A stretch of DNA of 64,000 nucleotides from Fibrobacterota bacterium (lineage in GTDB: Bacteria > Fibrobacterota > Chitinivibrionia > Chitinivibrionales > Chitinispirillaceae). Below the pieces are notes generated by a model, which was not told where the DNA came from, did no database searches, and saw only the letters and a program-made list of their open reading frames with translations. The stretch lies in assembly GCA_023412475.1 (NCBI GenBank), contig JAEYNR010000097.1, forward strand, positions 1-64,000. Reading direction: 5' to 3'. Numbering within the stretch: the stretch's first letter is position 1; each line of letters begins with the position of its first letter. Position numbers and translations under genes: made by a program. Positions 25,447 through 33,583 of the stretch are shown here, one piece after another.

Positions 25447-25464
25447 GTTACCTATATGTTACCT
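25447..25464. repeat. Right-end GTTACCT boxes (probable integrase arm sites)
   Basis: Two GTTACCT boxes (25447-25453 and 25458-25464) are spaced 11 bp apart, in the same orientation and with the same flanking TTTGTTACCTAT as the left-end pair. They lie 43 bp from attR, after the last gene of the element. Confidence 0.7.
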
Positions 25465-25506
25465 GCTCAAAATTAATGCCTTAAAAATCAAAGAATTAAG
25501 CCCTGT

Positions 25507-25529
25507 TGCAACTATAGAATGGGAATAGT
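25507..25529 (+). repeat. attR: second copy of the 23-bp core
   Basis: Identical to the guaA end at 21400-21422. It is not in any gene. Confidence 0.92.
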
Positions 25530-25966
25530 GCCAGCATATCCCTTCCTGAGCGTATTTGAGAATAAGCCTGCCACATAAATAATAGCAGGCAGGTTTATTT
25601 CTCCCTTGAACTTCAGCTTTCACCTCCACTATTAGTCATCTTTTTTATCCTGAAATCATCCTTTTAGCCACATGGATCATCTTTTTAGCCTGGTGAACTT
25701 CAATCTGAGCTGCCCGACCTTTAATATGTGCTTCAAGGATGAACAAAAATCATTCAGGGATAAAAATTATGTTACTAAGGGGCTCTTGAAACAAACTGGC
25801 AGGTAGCTAAGAAATCAGAAACAATCGGAAATGGACGTAGAAATTCTGATAATCAGACTAATCGCATTCTTAGTTGTTATCGTCTCTTTTCTGTTTTATT
25901 CGATATCGATATCGACGAAGATTTCGATCAGTAGATTCGATTTGTTTTTATAGAGGTCCACGGGAT
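25530..25966. other. Former guaA downstream region, non-coding
   Basis: This is the sequence that probably followed guaA before the element arrived. It holds a terminator (annotated separately) and a duplicated phrase, ATCATCCTTTTAGCC / ATCATCTTTTTAGCC (about 25657-25690). A 40-codon frame at 25831-25953 encodes a hydrophobic peptide, but its ribosome site is poor, so it is not called as a gene. Confidence 0.5.
25561..25600 (+). terminator. Displaced native terminator of guaA
   Basis: AATAAGCCTGCC (25561-25572) pairs with GGCAGGTTTATT (25588-25599) with one G-U pair. It lies about 30 bp past attR, where the guaA terminator would be without the element. Confidence 0.6.
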
Positions 25967-28900
25967 TTAATATTCTGCTCCTAAAGAGAAGTAGTTTATC
26001 GGTTTTCCTACTTCACGTCTCCAGTCTGTGGGCCATCCACGGTCAAAACGCAAAATGAAGAATCCCAGATCTGCTCGCATGCCAAATCCGAAGCCGCCAT
26101 AGATCTTTTCGGGCAACGGTAAGCCATGATACCTCTCGTCTCCGCTCCAGGCATTACCTATATCGGCAAAGATGGCTCCGTTGATATAGCGGATCTGCAT
26201 TGGCAAAGGCCAGACTACAGAGATTTCCCGTATAAATGGAAAACGGAACTCTGAATTTAGCACAGCGACTCTGCTTCCGGTTATGTCCAGATAGTTGTAG
26301 CCTCTGAATGGAGTGACAAAATCAGAAAAAAAAGAGTTGTAAATGTTCTGATCGTACTTTTCTTCATTAATGCTGTATGAGAACCAGTTGTCATTGCCTC
26401 CAAGAAAGTATCTTCGTGCAGAAGCCCTGTCATCAAGAGATTTGCTTATTCCCAGAAAGACTCTGTTGGCCCACACAAAGCGGCTAAACAGATGTAAATA
26501 GGCTCTTATGTCTGTATCCAAAGAGATAAAATGATCGTCAACAAAATCGAGTGGAGGAGAAAGGAGAATTCTGCTTGAGGCGCGAACTCCATTGAGAGGA
26601 CCGGTGATTCCCCAGAGAATATTATCGAAAGAGAAGGAAAGTGACGGAAGGAATGCGGTTGACTTTACAGCAGGATCGTCCGAATCCAGTGGATCTCTTT
26701 TGATATCACGGTAAAAAAGTTCAAGATCCAGTCTGGTAAAAGTGGAAAAAGGGAAACGGATGAATAAGAACGCACCACCTTCCTGATCATGGTATAATCG
26801 TTTGCCAAAAACGTCGGCAAAAGAATAATCTTTATTAAAAAAGCCACCAACTCCAATGTCGGCCCGGCTGCGCAGGTAGGTGTAAGATGCAAAAAGATGC
26901 ATATAATCTTTTAAATTGCCCTGAATGTCGGCTGCTACCGTGATCCGGTGATCACCCATCAGATCACTGAAAGAGAGAAGCATCTGACCGGCGGGGCTGT
27001 AATAATTGCTTATCCCCAGTCCAAATGCGACCATATCGGGGGTGAATTTTAAACGGTATGGAAGTTCTTTGCTGCCCTTAATGATGGTAACATCGGTTTG
27101 CTGAGAGCTGTTGCTAACGGTATCGGGGGGTGTGGAAGTTGTGGTATCCGGGCTTATATCTGAAGAAGCAATTTTTGTGGAGTCAGTGCTGTTTTGGTAG
27201 GCGCTGTCTTTAAAAGTGGCAATAGGCAAATTTCTTGATCTGTCATTTATTGTTGAGGAATCAGAGCTTTTAGGAGATGTCGTAAGAGAGGTTGTGCTGT
27301 CATCCTTAGCTCTTTTTTTATTCTCAGAGATTTTACCCTTTCCCGAAGAGCGGTGTTTTTTGCCTGGTTCTTTAAGTTCGGCAACGCTGTCGGCTTTAAT
27401 TTCTGCTTTTTTAAAGAAAGAAATGGAAGAATCTCTCCAGCTCTTTACCCATTGAGTAGGTATGAGGCTGTCTTTGGTAAGCTTTTTTTCTGGATCTTCG
27501 ATCAGAAGTACATCCCATCCCTGGTTTTGAAAAAAGGAAAAAACGATGCAACTTGAATCCAGTGCCCAATCGGGGTTGGAGCATCCGCCGACGAAATCGG
27601 TTAATGGTCTGGAGTTTTCGGTGGAATCTATTGGGCAGATATAAAGGTTGTCCAGGCCATTTCGATCGGAAACGTACAGGATGCTTTTTCCATCGGGTGA
27701 AAAGCAAGGTTGTTTTTCATTCCATTTAGTATTGGTGATTATGGATAAAATACCAGTGGATAGTTCGAGGGTTGCCAGCTCGCTGGGGGTACTTCCGTAG
27801 GGTGAGTTGGAATGCATTGCAGAACCGCTGGTATCTTCTATGGAGAAGAGAATTGTCTTGCCATCTGCTGAGAAGTGCGGGTCGGCTTCGTATTGCAGTG
27901 ACTCTGTTATACGTTTAAGAGAATCGGATTCGATATTATAAATAAAGAGGTCACTAAAGCCGTCGGTTATAGCAGAGAAAACGATATCTTTGCCGTTTTT
28001 GGACCAATCGGGACTACTGATGCTGCCAAGGGGCAGGCGGATTTTTTTTATCAGTTTTTTTCTGCTAACATCAATTATCCGGATTTCATCGTGGCCTTTG
28101 TTCAGAGTCACAAATGCTAGCTGTTTTCCATCGGGTGACCAGCACATTCCGCTTCTGAATGGGTGAAAAGATTCAAAGAAGCCTCCAAAACCGGTTTGAC
28201 TTACCTCATGGATCACTTTTCCTTTTTTATCGGTGATAAGAATTCGGGTATAATCTTTACGGTCACTGAAAAAAGCGATTTTCTCTCCATCAGGAGAGAT
28301 TCTGGGTCTGAGGTTGAATTGATCTCTGGTTTTGAGGTGTGAAGTAACAAAGCTGCATTTGTCCGATGGGTCTTCTCTTTGGGCTATCTCTGGCCAGTAG
28401 AGTCGTCGTAATTCTTTGAACCACTCTTTTCCCAGGTCTTCAGTGGTTTTCTTGTAGACTTTCAGAATGGAGTTATCGACCATTTTTGTTTTTCTGAATT
28501 GTTTTAAGAAACTGGAGAATGCACTGTCGCCTCTGCTTTTATGAAGAAAATGGAGAAATGATTGTCCGGCTTTGTAGGCCATGTATCCGCCTAGCTGGGG
28601 TCCGGGCAGAGGCACAGCGTTATTGAGGGTTTGTTCCATCATAAACATATCGGCCTCGCAATTCCATCCGGTAGAGAGGTATTCGGCGCTGCCCTCATTG
28701 AACCAGAAGGGGATCTGGGCGTTATTGATCATTGCGCTGGCTCCGCCAAACTTGCCAAAAACTATTCCGAAAACAAATGCATGCGCCATTTCATGATGGA
28801 GGACGTGGCGCAGTTCAGTGTAGGAGCCGTTAAATGGGACTGCAATTCTATTTTTGAAAATTTCGGTAAAACCGCCCACACCTTCGGGTAAAATTTCTGA

Positions 28901-29209
28901 AATGATATTTGTATGGGCAAAAAGTGAGGGATTACCGTAAAGAATGATAGGAATGGGGGTGTCATGGTTGAAATTTAGATTGTCTGAAAGGGAGTTGTAA
29001 GCATTTGTGATCCAACTGTTGGCTATTTCCGCTAAAATACTTTTATTTTGATGATAATAAAGTGTATAGTGTGTTGAGGGTCTCATCCACCAGGAGAGGG
29101 CAGAATATTGAACTTTGTTTTTACCAAAGGCTGCTATATCTGAAGTATTAAGCATTAATAAAACAAAGAGCAGCAAAGAATTAACTGGCTTGAAGAAAAA
29201 GATATTCAT
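25967..29209 (-). CDS. Secreted metalloprotease / TolB-propeller / outer-membrane barrel fusion
   Basis: A 1080-aa envelope protein with a signal peptide (about 1-28). Domain 1 (about 35-280) is gluzincin-like: the zinc motif HEMAH (H139, E140, H143) in LRHVLHHEMAHAF and WFNEGSAEYLS with E172 as likely third ligand. Domain 2 (about 285-570) is a WD40/TolB propeller with repeats such as ISPDGEKIAFFSDR, WSPDGKQLAFV, FSADGKTILFS and FSPDGKSILYVSDR. A Ser/Thr/Lys-rich linker (about 600-700) follows. Domain 3 (about 705-1080) resembles the D15/surface-antigen barrel, ending FSLGAEY with a terminal aromatic typical of outer-membrane barrels. The protease and propeller probably face the periplasm or the surface. 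Substrate is unknown. It is divergent from the OmpA-type gene. Confidence 0.8.
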   Translation of the reverse strand: MNIFFFKPVNSLLLFVLLMLNTSDIAAFGKNKVQYSALSWWMRPSTHYTLYYHQNKSILAEIANSWITNAYNSLSDNLNFNHDTPIPIILYGNPSLFAHTNIISEILPEGVGGFTEIFKNRIAVPFNGSYTELRHVLHHEMAHAFVFGIVFGKFGGASAMINNAQIPFWFNEGSAEYLSTGWNCEADMFMMEQTLNNAVPLPGPQLGGYMAYKAGQSFLHFLHKSRGDSAFSSFLKQFRKTKMVDNSILKVYKKTTEDLGKEWFKELRRLYWPEIAQREDPSDKCSFVTSHLKTRDQFNLRPRISPDGEKIAFFSDRKDYTRILITDKKGKVIHEVSQTGFGGFFESFHPFRSGMCWSPDGKQLAFVTLNKGHDEIRIIDVSRKKLIKKIRLPLGSISSPDWSKNGKDIVFSAITDGFSDLFIYNIESDSLKRITESLQYEADPHFSADGKTILFSIEDTSGSAMHSNSPYGSTPSELATLELSTGILSIITNTKWNEKQPCFSPDGKSILYVSDRNGLDNLYICPIDSTENSRPLTDFVGGCSNPDWALDSSCIVFSFFQNQGWDVLLIEDPEKKLTKDSLIPTQWVKSWRDSSISFFKKAEIKADSVAELKEPGKKHRSSGKGKISENKKRAKDDSTTSLTTSPKSSDSSTINDRSRNLPIATFKDSAYQNSTDSTKIASSDISPDTTTSTPPDTVSNSSQQTDVTIIKGSKELPYRLKFTPDMVAFGLGISNYYSPAGQMLLSFSDLMGDHRITVAADIQGNLKDYMHLFASYTYLRSRADIGVGGFFNKDYSFADVFGKRLYHDQEGGAFLFIRFPFSTFTRLDLELFYRDIKRDPLDSDDPAVKSTAFLPSLSFSFDNILWGITGPLNGVRASSRILLSPPLDFVDDHFISLDTDIRAYLHLFSRFVWANRVFLGISKSLDDRASARRYFLGGNDNWFSYSINEEKYDQNIYNSFFSDFVTPFRGYNYLDITGSRVAVLNSEFRFPFIREISVVWPLPMQIRYINGAIFADIGNAWSGDERYHGLPLPEKIYGGFGFGMRADLGFFILRFDRGWPTDWRREVGKPINYFSLGAEY

Positions 29210-29571
29210 ATATTACACTTTCATTAACTGAATGTTCTTTTAGACTTGATTTCAGTAGTAACCGGGTTTTAGTATTAAAACTAGTTTATTCACTTATAGT
29301 TATACAATAAAAGAAACGCCACATAGAGAGGTAAAAATTGTGCTTAAAAATTGTATATGTAGTTAGAAAACACTTGCATTTAGTTTGTGGATATACTTTT
29401 TTAGATAGGGTCCTGAGATGTCAAATTAAGTGTAGTTAGGCAGCTAAAGGGGGGAGAGTTGACATCCTACAAGGGGGAAAACTATATTATTCCTTCCTCT
29501 CCGAGGTCTGCAGCGGAGGTGTGTTTTTATCTATCTGCAAATCAATTTAAGCCCTTAATAATCCGGATATT
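29210..29571. other. Divergent promoter region upstream of the OmpA/TSP3 gene
   Basis: Non-coding and AT-rich. It holds the plus-strand promoter at 29459-29488 (annotated separately). A leader hairpin, CTCCG (29499-29503) with CGGAG (29514-29518), lies just past the expected transcription start. No clear promoter for the minus-strand fusion gene could be picked. Confidence 0.5.
29459..29488 (+). promoter_or_regulatory. Promoter of the envelope gene block
   Basis: TTGACA (29459-29464), an 18-bp spacer and TATATT (29483-29488). The start codon at 29572 leaves a leader of roughly 77 nt that contains a small GC-rich hairpin. Confidence 0.6.
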
Positions 29572-31068
29572 ATGAATTCACCAAAAAAAATTTGCATAAC
29601 TTTTATCCTTATTGTTTTGGCCGCAGTCTATTGCTGTTTCGCTGGCAAAAAGATTGTTGTTCCCCATGATTTCCCTTCGATCGAATCGGCTTTTGGTCAG
29701 GCGGATGAGGGTGATACCATTTATGTCACCAAAGGGATCTATTATGAAAACATCGTTCTGGCTGACAATGTGGTGCTTCAGGGACAGGATATGGTGAATA
29801 CTATAATAGATGGAAGGCGAGCCGGGCCTTGTGTCACAGGTGCAGACGGCGCTACTATTACCAATTTTACAATTCGCAATGGAACTACTGGAATTCTGTG
29901 CAAAAACTCCCGCCCGATCATAAAAAGAAATCTGATTGTTGACAACAAAGGGGCTGGAATTCATGCCCTTATGTCCCTTCCTGAGATCAGCAATAATATT
30001 ATTTACAGAAATGAATGGACCGGTATTTTTTTAGAGTCAGTTCGTGGAACCCGTACAAGTATCGATCATAATGTCATTCTGGAAAATGGTTATTGTGGAA
30101 TTTTCTGTGCACACAGAACAGAAGTGCTGATAAGGAATAATATTCTTCTATCAAACAAGCAGTATGGTGTTTTTATTGCTCCTGAGGCCCGAAAAACAAG
30201 AATCATAAACAATAACATCTATAAAAACCGTTTACCGTTTAATGGAAATGCCGTTGTTCATCAGAGCAACATTTCCAAGGAACCGGTTTTTGTCTCAGAA
30301 GCGCATCCTGAGTACAATTATTTCGTCAAATCCGTATCTCCCTGTAAAGGTACAGGAGAAAACGGTACCGATATAGGTCTTATTACAGAGCAGATGGTGG
30401 AGGCATTCACCACCGACAGAGATGGTGATGGTATTCCTGATGATGTTGATCAGTGTCCCGATGTTGCAGAAGACATGGATGGATTTGAAGATATCGATGG
30501 GTGTCCGGATTATGACAACGATGGAGATGGCATCTACGACGCGCAGGATCAATGTCCTAATGATCCTGAGGACCGTGATGGTTTCCAGGATGTTGATGGC
30601 TGTCCTGATTACGACAACGATGGTGATGGAATTCCTGATACCCTGGATGCATGCCCCAACAACCCCGAAACTATTAATGGGTATAAAGATACAGATGGTT
30701 GCCCGGATGAGAAACCACAGGAAATTAAACAGGCCCTGATCCTTAAAGGGGTCAATTTTAAAACTGCAAGTGCTGAACTTCTGGAAGAATCCTATTATGT
30801 ACTGGAACATGTGTATAACAGTCTTGAGGCATATCCGAATGTGAAAGTTGAGATTGGTGGGCATACTGATGACCAGGGATCCAACGATTACAACTTAGCC
30901 CTTTCCTATGACAGAGCCAAATCTGTTATGAATTATCTGATTATGAGAGGTATTGCTGCGGATAGAATTGTAGCCAGAGGCTATGGTGAAGAACGTGCTT
31001 TAGCTCCTAACAGCAGTTCTGAGGGTCGGGCTAAAAACAGGCGGGTAGAGGTTGTTCCACTCAATTAA
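29572..31068 (+). CDS. Beta-helix / TSP3 / OmpA fusion outer-membrane protein
   Basis: A 498-aa secreted protein. A signal peptide (about 1-25) precedes a right-handed parallel beta-helix like NosD/pectate-lyase (about 28-265; repeats such as NNIIYRNEWTGIFLES and RNNILLSNKQYGVFIAP). Then come thrombospondin type 3-like calcium-binding repeats (about 282-385; DRDGDGIPDDVDQCPD, DYDNDGDGIYDAQDQCPND, DYDNDGDGIPDTLDACPNN) and a C-terminal OmpA/Pal domain (about 395-498) with IGGHTDDQGSNDYNLALSYDRAKSV and KNRRVEV. The OmpA domain should bind peptidoglycan, TSP3 repeats act as a calcium-stiffened spacer, and the beta-helix may bind polysaccharide. It heads a plus-strand run with the next genes (27 bp gap). 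Confidence 0.85.
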   Translation: MNSPKKICITFILIVLAAVYCCFAGKKIVVPHDFPSIESAFGQADEGDTIYVTKGIYYENIVLADNVVLQGQDMVNTIIDGRRAGPCVTGADGATITNFTIRNGTTGILCKNSRPIIKRNLIVDNKGAGIHALMSLPEISNNIIYRNEWTGIFLESVRGTRTSIDHNVILENGYCGIFCAHRTEVLIRNNILLSNKQYGVFIAPEARKTRIINNNIYKNRLPFNGNAVVHQSNISKEPVFVSEAHPEYNYFVKSVSPCKGTGENGTDIGLITEQMVEAFTTDRDGDGIPDDVDQCPDVAEDMDGFEDIDGCPDYDNDGDGIYDAQDQCPNDPEDRDGFQDVDGCPDYDNDGDGIPDTLDACPNNPETINGYKDTDGCPDEKPQEIKQALILKGVNFKTASAELLEESYYVLEHVYNSLEAYPNVKVEIGGHTDDQGSNDYNLALSYDRAKSVMNYLIMRGIAADRIVARGYGEERALAPNSSSEGRAKNRRVEVVPLN

Positions 31069-31094
31069 AAAAACTTTAAAAAGGCTGGTATATT

Positions 31095-33548
31095 GTGAGG
31101 TGTTTTCCAACAAAAATTAAATCGTGCCTGATAGCAGTCTTGCTGACTGGTGCAACTTTTTTTGCAAATGGAAATGGTGGATATGATGCACCTTATTTCC
31201 AGGCGGATTTTACTCAGGATCTTACCGATTGGTCTTCTGCTCTGGTAAACCCGGCCCTGCTATACAGGGTCAATCAGATGCACATTGATGCATTTGGTTT
31301 TTACCGATGGGCTCTTGGGGATGATGCTCTTGGATACCAGCATGCAGCTTTCCTAATGCCGGTAAGACGAAATCAGACAATCGGATTGACTGTCCTTTTT
31401 TCCAGACATTCTATCCAGAAATCCTTTATCGATTCTTCAAACCACACTGTCAAGTTCAGTGGCAACACAAGCTTTCAGGATGTGTGGTTTATTGCCAATT
31501 ATGGAATCAGACTTTTTCCCTGGCTGATGGTGGGTACCAATGTAAAACTAAGAACACAGTATCAATTTGGTGATTGGGCAGTATCGCATGTTCCAGGTAT
31601 CGATGTGGGCGTTTATTTTAATCCTCTTGACCATTATCGTTTTGGCGATCTTGGTATCAGCGTCTCTCTTCAGGACATTTTGCCAACCCAGGTTAAATGG
31701 GGAGAGGCTTTCAATCATTTAGGGCTGCAAAGAGAGACAGAAGTTACTACCAGCAGATTAAGAATGGGTCTCAGATATGCGGCATTAAATGACAATCTGG
31801 TGGGAGATGCCGAAATCTTGATCGATAATGCTCTGGGAAAATTCTATGATGCAATTGACTGGAAAAGCTATGTTGACATGTTTAGAGGTAGAGACAGCGC
31901 TAATACCAAAATAGGATCGATTCCGCTGGAATACCGGTTTGGAGCCCATGTCAAATATATGTTTATTCCGCAGATATGGCTCAAAGCCGGTTGGAATAAT
32001 AACAACATTCCTTATATTGGATTCAACTATAATCTTATTTATCCGCTTCCGGAAATGATCAATTATCTCAACTTTGATTGTCATCTGGGATACAGCTTTG
32101 TTGAGGCTTTACTAAAAGACAGCGACAAGAAGGATGAACGCGGATTTACTATCGCTGGTAAAATTTCTACTGATTTCGGACCTACTCGTGAGCAGCGTGA
32201 GTCAAAGCGATTGTATGACAAGCTGATCCTTGCACCTATGGATGCTTACAACGAAGCCATGAGACTGTATCTGGCCGAAAAATACTGGGAAGCTTCATTT
32301 GCTTTTGGAAAAGTGTTATCTCTGTTTCCAAATTTTCATCTAAATGATAAAGCAACCTACTACCTTGGAAACAGCTACAGATTTCTTTACATGAATGATA
32401 TTTCCCGTCAGGTATATAAAGAGGCACTGGAAAACTATACTACTTCAGAGATGCGAGCCAAATATCTTTACGGTCTGATGGCGTTGGACTACAGGGAAGG
32501 GAAAATGGAGGATGCACTCAAAAACCATTCTTTCATTATCAATCTCTATGCTGATAGTGACATACGTCCTGATGCCGATTATCTGGCAGGGCAGATACAT
32601 TTTCAGCAGAAAAATTATAATGTAGCCGAAAAGTTATTTGAAGGAATTATGCAGGGTGATCCTCATTATCTCTACTCCCAGTACACTCTGTCTATTATCA
32701 ATATTGAGAATGGAAGAGAACAGGCTGCGATTCAGAGTCTTTCAAATGTGATAAATGATACTACTCAGCAGAAACCGGATCAGCTTTTGCAGGATGCAGC
32801 TAATACAAAACTTGGGCATCTCTATTTTGAAGCTGGGGATAAGTTGCGTCTGGCGGTTGAAGCTTACCAGCGGGTACCTGACGGTTCACCATTTCAGGAT
32901 GAAGCGCTTTTGGCAACCGCGTGGGCCTGGATAAAAGTAAATCAGCCCAATGTTGCTATTCAGACCGTTGATAAACTGATTGCTCTTTACAAAGACTCTC
33001 CTTTGGTTCCTGAAGCGTGCTTGGTAAAAGGATATGCATTGATGCTTTCGAAGCGTCATCCGGAAGCGGCCACAGCTCTTGAGCAGTGTCTTGCAGCCTG
33101 CAAAAGAACTTTTGTGACAGATGAGGATCTGAAAAATAAAAAGGAAAGCTTTGAGCAATACAGCATACAGTTTGCACCTACTGCGGAAAATATAAAGAAA
33201 AATGCACTTAGAAAACCAACAAATAAAACCTTGGAGGAAAGGCCGGAATTGCAGAAGCTCTTTGATGGGTTTGCGCAAGAATCAAAGGCATTTTTCGATT
33301 ATACGTTACTTGCAAAATCTCACACCAGATTCTTTAAACGCAAAGAGGAAGTTCTCAATGATGCAGAGTATGCACTGGTAAAAACCGAACGCATACTTGG
33401 AGCCAAAAAGGCTAACAAAATCATTGAAGGTGTAAAGGATAAAGAGGAAAAGATCGACAGCGAGCTTGAAAAATTGAAAAACGAGCTTAACAACGAGCTT
33501 AACAACGATCTTAATAGCGAAGTTGACGACGAATTTAATATCGAATAA
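31095..33548 (+). CDS. Outer-membrane barrel plus TPR protein
   Basis: An 817-aa protein starting with GTG at 31095, required to keep the signal peptide (SCLIAVLLTGATFFANG). Residues about 25-360 are rich in alternating aromatic and polar beta strands (LGLSVSLQD-type and IGFNYNLIYPLPEM) and resemble PorV/PorQ-type barrels, including the early VNPALLYR phrase. Residues about 375-740 form TPR repeats (DKATYYLGNSYRFLYMNDISRQVYKEALENY, PDADYLAGQIHFQQKNYNVAEKLFEGIM). The end is highly charged with a NELNNELNND repeat, encoded by a short DNA repeat at about 33480-33515. The domain order suggests an outer-membrane scaffold reaching into the periplasm. Function is unknown; the neighbourhood points to the adjacent motor genes. 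Confidence 0.75.
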   Translation: MRCFPTKIKSCLIAVLLTGATFFANGNGGYDAPYFQADFTQDLTDWSSALVNPALLYRVNQMHIDAFGFYRWALGDDALGYQHAAFLMPVRRNQTIGLTVLFSRHSIQKSFIDSSNHTVKFSGNTSFQDVWFIANYGIRLFPWLMVGTNVKLRTQYQFGDWAVSHVPGIDVGVYFNPLDHYRFGDLGISVSLQDILPTQVKWGEAFNHLGLQRETEVTTSRLRMGLRYAALNDNLVGDAEILIDNALGKFYDAIDWKSYVDMFRGRDSANTKIGSIPLEYRFGAHVKYMFIPQIWLKAGWNNNNIPYIGFNYNLIYPLPEMINYLNFDCHLGYSFVEALLKDSDKKDERGFTIAGKISTDFGPTREQRESKRLYDKLILAPMDAYNEAMRLYLAEKYWEASFAFGKVLSLFPNFHLNDKATYYLGNSYRFLYMNDISRQVYKEALENYTTSEMRAKYLYGLMALDYREGKMEDALKNHSFIINLYADSDIRPDADYLAGQIHFQQKNYNVAEKLFEGIMQGDPHYLYSQYTLSIINIENGREQAAIQSLSNVINDTTQQKPDQLLQDAANTKLGHLYFEAGDKLRLAVEAYQRVPDGSPFQDEALLATAWAWIKVNQPNVAIQTVDKLIALYKDSPLVPEACLVKGYALMLSKRHPEAATALEQCLAACKRTFVTDEDLKNKKESFEQYSIQFAPTAENIKKNALRKPTNKTLEERPELQKLFDGFAQESKAFFDYTLLAKSHTRFFKRKEEVLNDAEYALVKTERILGAKKANKIIEGVKDKEEKIDSELEKLKNELNNELNNDLNSEVDDEFNIE

Positions 33549-33583
33549 TAGATACAGAGTTACTTTAAAGGAGAGCAGGAAGC

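Larger units (their letters stand above)
21400..25529 (+). mobile_element. 4.1-kb integrative element in the 3-prime end of guaA
   Basis: A 23-bp perfect direct repeat (TGCAACTATAG...GGGAATAGT) covers the last codons of guaA at 21400-21422 and recurs at 25507-25529. Between the copies are five plus-strand genes, AT-richer than their surroundings: tyrosine integrase, RteC-like protein, excisionase-like protein, an unknown protein and a gpII/X-like replication protein. Paired GTTACCT boxes flank the gene set on both sides. The likely native guaA terminator lies just beyond the right repeat, as expected if the element split guaA from its downstream sequence. The 3-prime end of guaA is a known island integration site. 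No capsid, Zot-type, conjugation or resistance genes are present. The gene types recall small Bacteroidota elements. Confidence 0.9.

Noticed and set aside
25831..25953. 40-codon frame encoding a hydrophobic peptide downstream of attR
   Set aside because: The GGA is only two bases from the ATG, the sequence is low-complexity (repeated TCGATA), and there is no coupling to another gene. It could be a small membrane peptide but cannot be supported.
30295..30864. 189-codon minus-strand frame inside the OmpA/TSP3 gene
   Set aside because: It is the antisense shadow of the repetitive TSP3 calcium-binding coding sequence.
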